Assembly: GCF_000620625.1 (NCBI RefSeq)
Contig: NZ_JIAW01000026.1
Span: forward strand, 1 to 64,000
Origin: Mycobacterium sp. URHB0044
GTDB lineage: Bacteria; Actinomycetota; Actinomycetes; Mycobacteriales; Mycobacteriaceae
Direction of reading: 5' to 3'
Length of the DNA: 64,000 nt
In this document: piece by piece, positions 28,747 to 36,825 of the stretch
Numbering within the stretch: position 1 is the stretch's first letter
How the letters are laid out: each line of letters starts with the position of its first letter
Notes under the pieces: model-generated
The model's database searches: none
What the model was told of the DNA's origin: nothing
The model's input: only the letters and a program-made list of their open reading frames with translations
Made by a program: the position numbers and the translations under genes

Positions 28747-29622
28747 ATGGCGGGGGCAGCGAGCAGCAACCGCCAGCGCAGCAAGATCGCGCCGTACCTG
28801 ATGATCTTGCCTGCGCTGGCGTACCTGGCCATCTTCTTCGTCGTCCCGTTCTGGTCGTTGTTCCGCACGTCGCTGTCGTCGTCGGGTGGCTCGATCTACC
28901 TTCCGACGCTGACGTTTACGTGGGACTTCGGCAACTACGGGCAGGCGTTGACGGCGTACCAGGATCAGATCGTGCGTTCGCTGACGTACGCCTTCACCGC
29001 GACCGTGGTCTCACTGCTGATCTCGTACCCGCTCGCCTACGCGATCGCCTTCAAGTCGGGGCGGTTCAAGAACCTGCTGCTCGGTCTGGTGATCCTGCCG
29101 TTCTTCGTGACCTTCCTGGTTCGCACTCTGGCCTGGAAGACGATCCTGGCCGACGACGGCGTCGTGGTGCACACGCTCGGTTCCATCGGGCTGCTGCCGT
29201 CCGACGGTCGGCTGTTGTCGACCAGCTGGGCGGTGATCGGCGGGCTGGTCTACAACTCGATGACGTTCATGATCCTGCCGCTCTACGTGAGCCTGGAGAA
29301 GATCGATCCACGGCTGCTCGAGGCGTCGAAGGACCTGTATTCGACGGGTTACCGGGCGTTCCGAAAGATCATCCTGCCGTTGTCGATACCGGGTGTGCTC
29401 GCGGGCAGCCTGCTGGTGTTCATCCCCGCCATGGGCGACTTCATCAATGCCGACTATCTGGGCAGCACGCAAACCACGATGATCGGCAACGTCATTCAGA
29501 AGCAGTTCCTGGTGGTGAAGGACTACCCCGGCGCGGCGGCGCTCAGCTTCCTGCTGATGGCCATGATCCTCGCGGGAGTGTTGTCGTACACGCGTGCGCT
29601 CGGCACGGAGGACTTGGTATGA
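28747..29622 (+). CDS. potB: Polyamine-type ABC permease
   Basis: A 291-residue permease with six predicted membrane helices and the EAA loop LLEASKDLYSTGYRAFRKI followed by ILPLSIPG. It begins directly after the potD stop, and its own end overlaps the potC start by 4 bp (ATGA). It forms the channel with the potC product. Confidence 0.9.
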   Translation: MAGAASSNRQRSKIAPYLMILPALAYLAIFFVVPFWSLFRTSLSSSGGSIYLPTLTFTWDFGNYGQALTAYQDQIVRSLTYAFTATVVSLLISYPLAYAIAFKSGRFKNLLLGLVILPFFVTFLVRTLAWKTILADDGVVVHTLGSIGLLPSDGRLLSTSWAVIGGLVYNSMTFMILPLYVSLEKIDPRLLEASKDLYSTGYRAFRKIILPLSIPGVLAGSLLVFIPAMGDFINADYLGSTQTTMIGNVIQKQFLVVKDYPGAAALSFLLMAMILAGVLSYTRALGTEDLV

Positions 29623-30482
29623 CGCTTCAGGAAGGCACCGCGGTCGTCGACATGCTCGACGGTCCGCCGGTCAAGACCAGGCGCTCGATCAGGGGCACGG
29701 GCAAGGCAGGCGACATCGCGCTGCGCGTGGTCGCCGGCCTGGTTTTGCTGTACATCTTCGTGCCGATCTTCGTGATCGTGTCGTTCTCGTTCAACAAGCC
29801 CGCGGGCAAGTTCAACTACACCTGGCAGGGCTTCACACTGGACAACTGGGCGAATCCGTTCAAGTATCCCGCCCTGGCCCAGGCGCTCAAGATGAGCATC
29901 GAGGTGGCGGCGTTGTCCACCTTGGTGGCGGTCGCGCTGGGTACGTTGCTCGCGATCGCGCTTGTCCGCCAACGATTCCGGGGCAACAAGGCGGTCGAGA
30001 CGTTCTTGGTGCTCCCGCTGACTGCACCCGAAGTGGTGATGGGCGCATCGCTACTGACACTGTTCCTCGACCTCGGCTGGGCGACGGGCTTCGGCACCAT
30101 CCTGATCGCGCACATCGCCTTCGAGATCAGCTTCATCGCGATGACGGTGCGGGCCCGTGTGCGCGGTTTCGACTGGACGTTGGAGGATGCGTCGATGGAC
30201 TTGGGTGCGAGCCCAACCCGGACGTTCTTCAAGGTGACGCTTCCGCTGATCGTTCCCGGGATCGTGGCGGCCGCCATGCTGTCGTTCGCCTTGTCGCTCG
30301 ACGACTTCATCATCACCTACTTCGTCAGCGGCTCCACCGTGACGTATCCGTTGTTCGTCAACGCCGCCGTGAAGGCTGCCGTGCCACCGCAAATCAACGT
30401 GCTGGCGACGGCGATCCTGGTGATCAGCCTGATCCTGCTGGCCGTCGGAACGCTGTACCGCCGCAAGCGGATCGAGGGCTGA
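29619..30482 (+). CDS. potC: Polyamine-type ABC permease
   Basis: A 287-residue permease. The first helix is LVLLYIFVPIFVIVSFSFN, typical of PotC, and the coupling loop is LEDASMDLGASPTRTFFKV followed by TLPLIVPG. The ATG at 29619 overlaps the potB stop. It completes the importer; the RNase Z-like gene starts 9 bp later and may be co-transcribed. Confidence 0.9.
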   Translation: MTLQEGTAVVDMLDGPPVKTRRSIRGTGKAGDIALRVVAGLVLLYIFVPIFVIVSFSFNKPAGKFNYTWQGFTLDNWANPFKYPALAQALKMSIEVAALSTLVAVALGTLLAIALVRQRFRGNKAVETFLVLPLTAPEVVMGASLLTLFLDLGWATGFGTILIAHIAFEISFIAMTVRARVRGFDWTLEDASMDLGASPTRTFFKVTLPLIVPGIVAAAMLSFALSLDDFIITYFVSGSTVTYPLFVNAAVKAAVPPQINVLATAILVISLILLAVGTLYRRKRIEG

Positions 30483-30491
30483 CGGCGCGCT

Positions 30492-31406
30492 GTGTCAGCC
30501 CGTGAGCTGGTCGTGCTCGGCACCGCCAGTCAGGTGCCGACCCGTCACCGAAACCACAACGGATACCTGTTGCGCTGGGACGGCGAGGGGCTGCTGTTCG
30601 ACCCCGGTGAGGGCACGCAACGGCAGATGCTGTTGGCCGGTGTGCCGGCAAGTAGCGTGACCCGGTTGTGCCTCACCCACTTTCACGGTGATCATTGCCT
30701 CGGTGTGCCCGGCGTGGTGCAACGCCTTTCCGTCGACGGTGTCCAGCACCCGGTGCACGCGTACTTCCCGGCGTCCGGACAGCACTTCTTCGATCGGCTC
30801 CGGCACGCCAGCCTCTTTCACGACCTGGTGGACGTGCCCGAGGTGCCCGTCACGGCGGACGGGCCGATAGCCACCGGAGCGTTCGGGGTCCTGGAGGCGC
30901 GCACGCTCGATCACTCGGCCGACGCGATCGGCTACCGGCTGACCGAGCCCGACGGCCGGCGGTTCGTTCCCGAGCTGCTGGCCCGCTTCGGCATCGCGGG
31001 CCCTACTGTCGGCGAATTGCAACGGACGGGGTCGATCGAAGCCAATGGGCGGATGGTCGAACTGTCGGACGTCAGCGAAGCACGGCGCGGGCAGCGATTC
31101 GCGTTCGTCATGGACACCCGCTTGTGTGATGCCGTGTACGCACTGGCCGATGCCGTCGACATGTTGGTGATCGAGGCGACGTTCCTGGACGAGGACGCCG
31201 AGTTGGCAACGCGCTACGGGCATTTGACCGCGCGGCAGGCGGCGCGGGTGGCGGCCGAGTCCGGGGTGCGGCGGCTCGTGCTGACGCACTTCTCGCAGCG
31301 CTACACCGACTTGCAGCGACACCGTGAGGAAGCGGCCGAGGTGTTCGACGGCGATCTCGTCATCGCCGAGGACCTCGCGCGGATCCCGGTCCCGGCGCGA
31401 GAGTGA
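30492..31406 (+). CDS. Ribonuclease Z-like metallo-beta-lactamase-fold hydrolase
   Basis: A 304-residue protein with the RNase Z opening VVLGTASQVPTRHRN, the DPGEGTQRQ segment, the zinc motif LTHFHGDHCLG, a further DHSADAIGYRL site, the VIEATFLDED region and the C-terminal LTHFSQRY His motif. RNase Z removes 3' trailers from tRNA precursors. The family also holds related hydrolases, so the exact substrate is not certain. It starts at a GTG 9 bp after potC. Confidence 0.82.
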   Translation: MSARELVVLGTASQVPTRHRNHNGYLLRWDGEGLLFDPGEGTQRQMLLAGVPASSVTRLCLTHFHGDHCLGVPGVVQRLSVDGVQHPVHAYFPASGQHFFDRLRHASLFHDLVDVPEVPVTADGPIATGAFGVLEARTLDHSADAIGYRLTEPDGRRFVPELLARFGIAGPTVGELQRTGSIEANGRMVELSDVSEARRGQRFAFVMDTRLCDAVYALADAVDMLVIEATFLDEDAELATRYGHLTARQAARVAAESGVRRLVLTHFSQRYTDLQRHREEAAEVFDGDLVIAEDLARIPVPARE

Positions 31407-31421
31407 TGCCGCGGCAGGCCG

Positions 31422-31775
31422 TCAGGCGTCCAGGCGCACGGTGACGGAAACGCGCCCCTTGTCGTCGCGATGGGCGACGGCGTGCCCAGTGCGGTCACGA
31501 CCGTCGAGCTTCAGCAGCGTGATCGGGCCGCCCTCGCCGAGAAAGTTGCGCCACCACGACTTTCCGTCGGGCATGGAGACGCCGATGGTGATGGTGTCAC
31601 CGGAGCGCCGATAGCCCACCGGCGTCTCGATCGTCTTGCCCGAGCGCCGTCCGACGTAGCGAATGTTGATCAGCCCGCGGCGTACGAATCCGCCCACCAC
31701 GGGTGCGTCGATCAACCCGACGAAGACCGCGTTGATGGCGCGGGCCAACGGTGAAGTGAACATGCCAGATGCCAT
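31422..31775 (-). CDS. Deazaflavin-dependent nitroreductase-like protein (DUF385 fold)
   Basis: A 117-residue protein with the short split-barrel pattern of mycobacterial F420-dependent nitroreductase/quinone reductase homologues (INIRYVGRRSGKTIETPV, WWRNFLGEGGPITLLKLDGR). Whether it binds F420 cannot be told from sequence. It converges with the RNase Z-like gene and lies 9 bp downstream of the exporter gene on the same strand. Confidence 0.75.
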   Translation of the reverse strand: MASGMFTSPLARAINAVFVGLIDAPVVGGFVRRGLINIRYVGRRSGKTIETPVGYRRSGDTITIGVSMPDGKSWWRNFLGEGGPITLLKLDGRDRTGHAVAHRDDKGRVSVTVRLDA

Positions 31776-31784
31776 GTTTCGAGC

Positions 31785-32672
31785 TTAGCTAGCCACCTCG
31801 GCGGGCATGGGCGCCGACCTGGCCCCGCTGCGCGATGCGCCCATTCCGGCCGCGACCACCAGGCAGATGCCCACCACGGCGGAGACGCCCGGCACCTGGT
31901 TCAGCACGATCAGGCCGACGATGAGGGCGAAGGCCGGCTCCAGACTCATGAGCGTGCCGAATGCCGCGGTGGTCAGTCTGCGCAGCGACATCATCTCCAG
32001 CGCGAACGGCACGACCGGGAGCAGCACGGCCAATCCGATGCCGATGAGCAGGATCTCGGGGGTCATCTTGGCGAGCACCGAGGGTCCGACCACCAGGGTG
32101 GCCACCACACCGGCGACGGGCATCGAGACCGCCAGACCGGCGATGCCGTCGACGCCGTCACCGACGCGCTGGGTGAGCAGGATGTAGATGCCCCAGCAGA
32201 CCGCCGCGGCCAGTGCGAACAAGACGCCGATCAAATCGATCGACCCTGCCCACGGGTTGGTCAGCAACACCACGCCGATGGCGGCCAAGCCCGGCCACAG
32301 GATGCGGCGACCACCGCGGCCCTGCGCCACCGCGACGCCGAGCGGGCCAAGGAACTCCAGCGCGCTGGCGGTGCCGAGTGGGATGCGGTCGACGGAGGCC
32401 ATGAACAGCAGCGTGATGCACGCGGTGACGACACCCAGTACGACACACGTCAGGAACGTGGAGCGGGTGAACGACGCCCGGCGCGGCCGCACGACGACGA
32501 GCAGGATCAAGCCGGCCCAGGCCAGACGCAGCCACGCCGCGCCCTCGGAACCGATCCGATCCATCAAGCCGATGGACAACGCCAGGCCGATCTGCACGCA
32601 CACCATCGACCCAGTCGCCATCAGCACACCGGTGCGTACCTGGTTCGTGGTCATCACTGCATTGAACGGCAC
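31785..32672 (-). CDS. EamA/RhtA-like transporter
   Basis: A 295-residue membrane protein with ten hydrophobic segments arranged as two EamA repeats. The N-terminal half (GSMVCVQIGLALSIGLMDRIG) and FLGPLGVAV resemble RhtA-type threonine/homoserine exporters. An internal ATG seven residues in (MTTNQ) is an alternative start. The substrate is unassigned. Confidence 0.8.
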   Translation of the reverse strand: MPFNAVMTTNQVRTGVLMATGSMVCVQIGLALSIGLMDRIGSEGAAWLRLAWAGLILLVVVRPRRASFTRSTFLTCVVLGVVTACITLLFMASVDRIPLGTASALEFLGPLGVAVAQGRGGRRILWPGLAAIGVVLLTNPWAGSIDLIGVLFALAAAVCWGIYILLTQRVGDGVDGIAGLAVSMPVAGVVATLVVGPSVLAKMTPEILLIGIGLAVLLPVVPFALEMMSLRRLTTAAFGTLMSLEPAFALIVGLIVLNQVPGVSAVVGICLVVAAGMGASRSGARSAPMPAEVAS

Positions 32673-32793
32673 GCGGACCGTTCGCGTCCACGTGATTTAA
32701 CTGGACATACCGTTCATGATTCGTGGACGGTTGGTCATCACGACATTCGCACGTTGGACCACGCATCCCTCATTGGGTTGTTGGTGCACCCAA

Positions 32794-33909
32794 TCACGGG
32801 AAGTCGGTGCGGGCGCGGATGATCAGATCCACCATCGACGATCCGCCGGACGCCCCGTTGATCAGGGGGATGGTCTTCGCGCCGTCCTCGTATCGTTCCC
32901 AGCTCTGCACGCTGACCACGCGTGGCCACGGCTCGCCGTCCCACCAACCGAAGTACGGTCCCCCCGACTGGCCCGGCCACACATCGCCCCGATGTTGCAT
33001 CGTTTCGTGCGCATCGTCCCGCGCGTCGTCCCCGTCGAGCGCCACGGGGCCGATGAACACCGGCCGGGATCCGCTGGCCATGTCGGCCGGGTACCCGATA
33101 TGACTCCAGTAGTCTCCCCCGTCCCAATCGTCGGTGTAGGAACGCGAGCCCATCCAGCCGGTGCGCTCGCCGATCCGTTGGTCGAGCACCACCACCACGT
33201 AGTCGAACTGCTTCTCGGTCGAGTTGAGCGTCGGGCCGGTCACTTGACGCTGCCAGTAGATGTTCGTGCTGTACGCCGTACCGAACGGCCCGTCCCCGTC
33301 GAACGAGCTCGGCGTGAAGGACACCCAGTCTGCCACCCACGGTTCTTCGGGTGTCGGTGCGTGCCAGTTGATCCCGTGACTCACGGTCAGCAGGTGCCGC
33401 GGGCCGACCATCACACCCGAGGCACCAGACGGGTCGACCTTGCCGCAGGTGCACCACGGAAAGGAGGTGTCGCTGAACACGAACCTGTCCTCGGGCGGGA
33501 AGAGGCAGGTGGCGTAGTCCAATCCCGGTTCGACGTCGTGCTCGATCCGGCGGGTCGGACGGAACCGCGGCTCGAGTTCGGCAGGTCGGACTCGAGAATC
33601 GAGATGGTCTGGGAGAAAGCCGGCGACCTGCTCGGGATGGTCGGCCTCGGCGTACAGATCACGACGCGGATCGAGTTGGACCGTCTCCGGCGGCGGTGCG
33701 AACGCCCGTTCGCCGACCCGGCGGCCGGGGATCGAATAGTCGAAACGCACGACGTCGGTACCGGGAACGATCGCCCGCTCGGTCCGTAGCTCGGATTCCT
33801 CGCCGGGCGCGAAAAGCGTGCCCCCTACGGGCTCGGCCGAACGACCCGTACCGCGCCGCTGCTCGACCCGCTCGGCATGTTCGGTGAAGGGAATCGGGTT
33901 GTCCGCCAT
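32794..33909 (-). CDS. V8/trypsin-like serine protease
   Basis: A 371-residue protein whose C-terminal two thirds looks like an S1B (glutamyl endopeptidase-type) protease. The triad is readable: His178 in LLTVSHGIN, Asp236 in QFDYVVVVLD and Ser315 in GQSGGPYFG. The N-terminal 140 residues are hydrophilic and there is no signal peptide, so it is predicted to be cytosolic or held as a zymogen with a propeptide. The ATG at 33909 is chosen because AAGGAG lies 9 bp upstream; a GTG at 33915 is too close. It is divergent from the LuxR-led gene set and may be the initiating protease of that system. Confidence 0.75.
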   Translation of the reverse strand: MADNPIPFTEHAERVEQRRGTGRSAEPVGGTLFAPGEESELRTERAIVPGTDVVRFDYSIPGRRVGERAFAPPPETVQLDPRRDLYAEADHPEQVAGFLPDHLDSRVRPAELEPRFRPTRRIEHDVEPGLDYATCLFPPEDRFVFSDTSFPWCTCGKVDPSGASGVMVGPRHLLTVSHGINWHAPTPEEPWVADWVSFTPSSFDGDGPFGTAYSTNIYWQRQVTGPTLNSTEKQFDYVVVVLDQRIGERTGWMGSRSYTDDWDGGDYWSHIGYPADMASGSRPVFIGPVALDGDDARDDAHETMQHRGDVWPGQSGGPYFGWWDGEPWPRVVSVQSWERYEDGAKTIPLINGASGGSSMVDLIIRARTDFP

Positions 33910-34669
33910 GGTCACTCACTCCTTGGTCGTCGCGCGAGAGACATTCGATGTCAGGTAACGGTACGGACCGGGCGGCTGTCGGCCTGAGTAGTGCACTACC
34001 TGTCTGTCTCCGGCCACGCGAAAGAGGCTGACGACGTCCTCGCATTGCGGTCGTCGCCATGACATTCGAGTGTCGGCCATTGGTTTGTGCGGCCAGTCAT
34101 CCGGAGTGGCTTGGGGCAACCGACTAATGGTTAGCCAAGGCTCGCTATTCCTACTACACCACGACATTGAGTCGTGACAGATTACCAATCTACGAGCGAT
34201 TTCGAAGCCATTCAGTTCGCTAATTGGGGCATAGCCAGGAAATGCCTGGCAAAGCGTTGTTTGTGCGCATGCCCGGGGGATTCTCCGCGACCGCTGCACG
34301 AACTGCTGGCGGCAACCAGAATGCCAACCGACATCCCCCACGGCGCATCCGACACACATTGGTCGATCCCTTACACGGATCAACCGCGCACGAGAATCGG
34401 GTATTGCACTACTCGCATAACCGGCCCGCCGATGGGGAAAAGTGTGTTTCATTAGTAATTCCGCGTTACGTGACACCACTTCGCGGAGGCCAGAACATGG
34501 GGGTGATGGCATGGGGAATATCGCATGTGCGCGGGAATCAGAGGACAGGCCACGAGACGGCATGTCCGCACGCATATCGCGAGCAGAATACGAGACCCGG
34601 CGCGAACCAAGCCGCAGCGCCCCCGTTTCACTTACCCCATAGCGAACTACCCTGACGACGAGGGCACCA
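33910..34669. other. Long intergenic region between divergent protease and LuxR operon
   Basis: About 760 bp without a convincing gene. Base composition is less GC-rich than the flanks, and frames that run through it (one antisense to the LuxR start) have no codon bias or recognisable motif. It must hold the promoters of two divergent units. It contains a perfect 12-bp palindrome at 33988 and a partial second copy of its half at about 34405-34412 (TGCACTAC). A non-coding RNA is possible but not supported. Confidence 0.6.
33988..33999. promoter_or_regulatory. Perfect 12-bp palindrome, candidate LuxR operator
   Basis: GTAGTGCACTAC is its own reverse complement. It lies 79 bp upstream of the protease start. 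The half GCACTAC recurs near 34406. A LuxR-type dimer encoded at 34670 could bind here, but this is only position-based. Confidence 0.35.
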
Positions 34670-35431
34670 ATGGGTGTCGCGTTGGGGCAACCACAGGGCA
34701 GAGCAGGCCCCTCCGCCCATGTGTTACTGCTCGACGCCCTCGACGAGGTCCTCGTCGTTGTCGGCCAATCAGCCGCGCGCACGCCAGGTTTGGTGGCGTT
34801 GTGCCGCATGTTTGCCCGTCTGGTCGACGCGCCGGCGGCAGCCCATGCCCGCTTCGATGTCGGCGACAGCGCTGCCCGGCTCACCGTGTGGCGACAGCAT
34901 GGAGGCACCGCCCTGGACATCGACGAGCCGCCGATCGACGCTCCTGGTGCTCCCGATTATTGGACGAGAAGCACCACCCGGCGGAAGCTTCTCGACTGCC
35001 TGGATCAACGACACCTCGCCGAGCTGCCGCTAAATCCAGATCCCTTGCGGCCCACCATCCTCGTGGTCGGACGCGACCGGCCCTTCACCGACACCGACAG
35101 TGACCGCATGGCCGCGGCCTACCGCTCGCTGTCGGTCCTCGAGCGGGTTGTCGACGGGCTGCGCCCAGCGCCGCATGCCCGGTTGTCAGCCCCGGTCGAA
35201 TGCCGCCCACCGGGGGTGGCCACCGAGCTCACCGCGCGCGAACAAGAGGTATTGGCGATGCTCGGTGAAGGCCTACTCGCTCGATCGATCGCCCAGCGGC
35301 TGGACGTCTCCGAGCGCACAGTGCACAAACATCTAGGCAACGTCTACCGCAAGCTCGACGCCCACGACCGACTTCTGGCCGTCCGACGCGCCGAAATGCT
35401 CGGTCTACTCCCGGCTGCCGCCTCACGGTAG
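34670..35431 (+). CDS. LuxR-family transcriptional regulator without receiver domain
   Basis: A 253-residue protein. The last 65 residues are a LuxR/GerE helix-turn-helix (ELTAREQEVLAMLGEGLLA, then RLDVSERTVHKHLGNVYRKL). The N-terminal 180 residues show no receiver Asp pocket or nucleotide-binding motif and I do not recognise them. The ATG at 34670 has GAGGG 6 bp upstream. It is the first of nine same-strand genes with gaps of at most about 50 bp, so it probably controls the downstream system and perhaps the divergent protease. Confidence 0.85.
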   Translation: MGVALGQPQGRAGPSAHVLLLDALDEVLVVVGQSAARTPGLVALCRMFARLVDAPAAAHARFDVGDSAARLTVWRQHGGTALDIDEPPIDAPGAPDYWTRSTTRRKLLDCLDQRHLAELPLNPDPLRPTILVVGRDRPFTDTDSDRMAAAYRSLSVLERVVDGLRPAPHARLSAPVECRPPGVATELTAREQEVLAMLGEGLLARSIAQRLDVSERTVHKHLGNVYRKLDAHDRLLAVRRAEMLGLLPAAASR

Positions 35432-35479
35432 TAGTTCTGCGTATTGCCCCGGTCGTGTCGGCGGTCGAATATTCGCGGT

Positions 35480-36784
35480 GTGAAGCACCACCTGGTGGTG
35501 AAGATGCGACGGGCTCTGCACGAGCCGCCGCGCATCCCGGACTGGGTCAGCTTCATCACCGACAAGTCGGCGCCCATCACGTCGGTCGACCCCGACGTCG
35601 ACGCGGTGCTGCACACCGCGGGTTTGGACTTCTGGGTGACTCACGAATACGCCACCGCCGCCGACGGTTGGGCGGCGGTGGAGATCGTGCACGGCCTGGA
35701 GCGAACCTACCGGCTGGTGATGCAGCACCACGAGGGCGCGCTGCCGGCAGACCTGATGCTGCGACTGGCTTCTCTGCCCAGCGTGGAGAGCGCCCATCAA
35801 CTCGAGGTGGGCGGCGCCGAGGTTCCCGATCGGCGCACCGTTGCCGTGGCGGCGGCTCAAAGTCTCGGCGGACGGCGCGAAGTGCCCGGGTTGGACTTCG
35901 CCCAAGCGATGACCCGTGGGCGCACCGATGTTCGCGTCGCAGTTCTCGACACGGGCGTGAATCTGGCCCATCCGGAGTTGCGCGGAAAGGTCGTTGCCCA
36001 AGCCGACTTCGTCGACCTGCAAGGCTTGGACACTTCCTCCTTCGTCGGTGACTTCCTCGGTGCCGACAACGACCCCGAGGACGAACTCGGCCACGGCACC
36101 CACGTCGCGGGCATCATCGCCGGCGAGGGTATCGACATGGACCCCGGCATCGTGCCGCAGTGCCGGCTGATGGCGGTGCGAGTGCTGGCCACCCTGCAAG
36201 TCGGTAAGACCAGGCAAGGCGCCGGGATCGTCGACAACATCAACCCCGCAATCAAGTGGGCCGTCGACCGCGGCGCCGACGTGATCAACATGAGCCTGGG
36301 CATCCGCCATACCGGCGGTGGCCTGCCCCACGCAGACGTCATCCGCTACGCACTCGCGCGGGGGGTGACCGTGGTGGCCGCCAGCGGAAACGATGGAACC
36401 GACACCAAGTACTACCCCGGCGCGTTGCCCGGCGTCGTAGCGGTCGGCGCCACCGACGACGCAGGCGACGTCGCGCCGTTCACGTCCTACGGCGCCCGCA
36501 TCACCGTCGTCGCGCCGGGAGTGAACATCCTCAGCAGCTTCGCGCACGGCCGGTATGCCGTGGCCTCCGGAACCTCACAGGCCTCGCCGTGTGTCGCCGG
36601 TGCGGTAGCACTGCTCAAGTCGCTGGCACGTGATTACGGCACCCACCTTGGCGTCAACGACATCGCCCGCATCCTGCGCGAAACCTCCGACAAGCCCGAC
36701 GACCGGCTGCATTCCGTGCACGCGGGCTACGGCGTCATCAATATGACCGATGCCGTGAAGTCGTTGCTCGACTCACTGAACTGA
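35480..36784 (+). CDS. Subtilisin-like serine protease (S8), no signal peptide
   Basis: A 434-residue subtilase. With the GTG at 35480 as start, the catalytic residues are Asp157 (AVLDTGVNLAHPE), His205 (GHGTHVAGIIAGEG), oxyanion Asn304 (AASGNDG) and Ser366 (ASGTSQASPCVAGAVAL). The N-terminal 145 residues form a propeptide-like region. No secretion signal or C-terminal anchor is seen, so it should act inside the cell unless exported another way. A longer frame from 35444 exists but lacks a better ribosome site. It lies 48 bp after the LuxR gene and 41 bp before the next gene. Processing of products of the same operon is a reasonable idea. Confidence 0.85.
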   Translation: MKHHLVVKMRRALHEPPRIPDWVSFITDKSAPITSVDPDVDAVLHTAGLDFWVTHEYATAADGWAAVEIVHGLERTYRLVMQHHEGALPADLMLRLASLPSVESAHQLEVGGAEVPDRRTVAVAAAQSLGGRREVPGLDFAQAMTRGRTDVRVAVLDTGVNLAHPELRGKVVAQADFVDLQGLDTSSFVGDFLGADNDPEDELGHGTHVAGIIAGEGIDMDPGIVPQCRLMAVRVLATLQVGKTRQGAGIVDNINPAIKWAVDRGADVINMSLGIRHTGGGLPHADVIRYALARGVTVVAASGNDGTDTKYYPGALPGVVAVGATDDAGDVAPFTSYGARITVVAPGVNILSSFAHGRYAVASGTSQASPCVAGAVALLKSLARDYGTHLGVNDIARILRETSDKPDDRLHSVHAGYGVINMTDAVKSLLDSLN

Positions 36785-36825
36785 ACAACAACTGAACACA
36801 GCCAGCTGCCCGCAGGAGAGATCTC

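Noticed and set aside
34224..34655. 143-codon plus-strand frame upstream of the LuxR gene
   Set aside because: Composition is unlike the neighbours, no ribosome site or domain, and it overlaps other equally weak frames.
33916..34920. 334-codon frame on the minus strand in the long intergenic region
   Set aside because: It overlaps the start of the LuxR gene antisense, is rich in Arg/Ser/Cys, has no motif and shows no coding bias in the non-GC-rich part.
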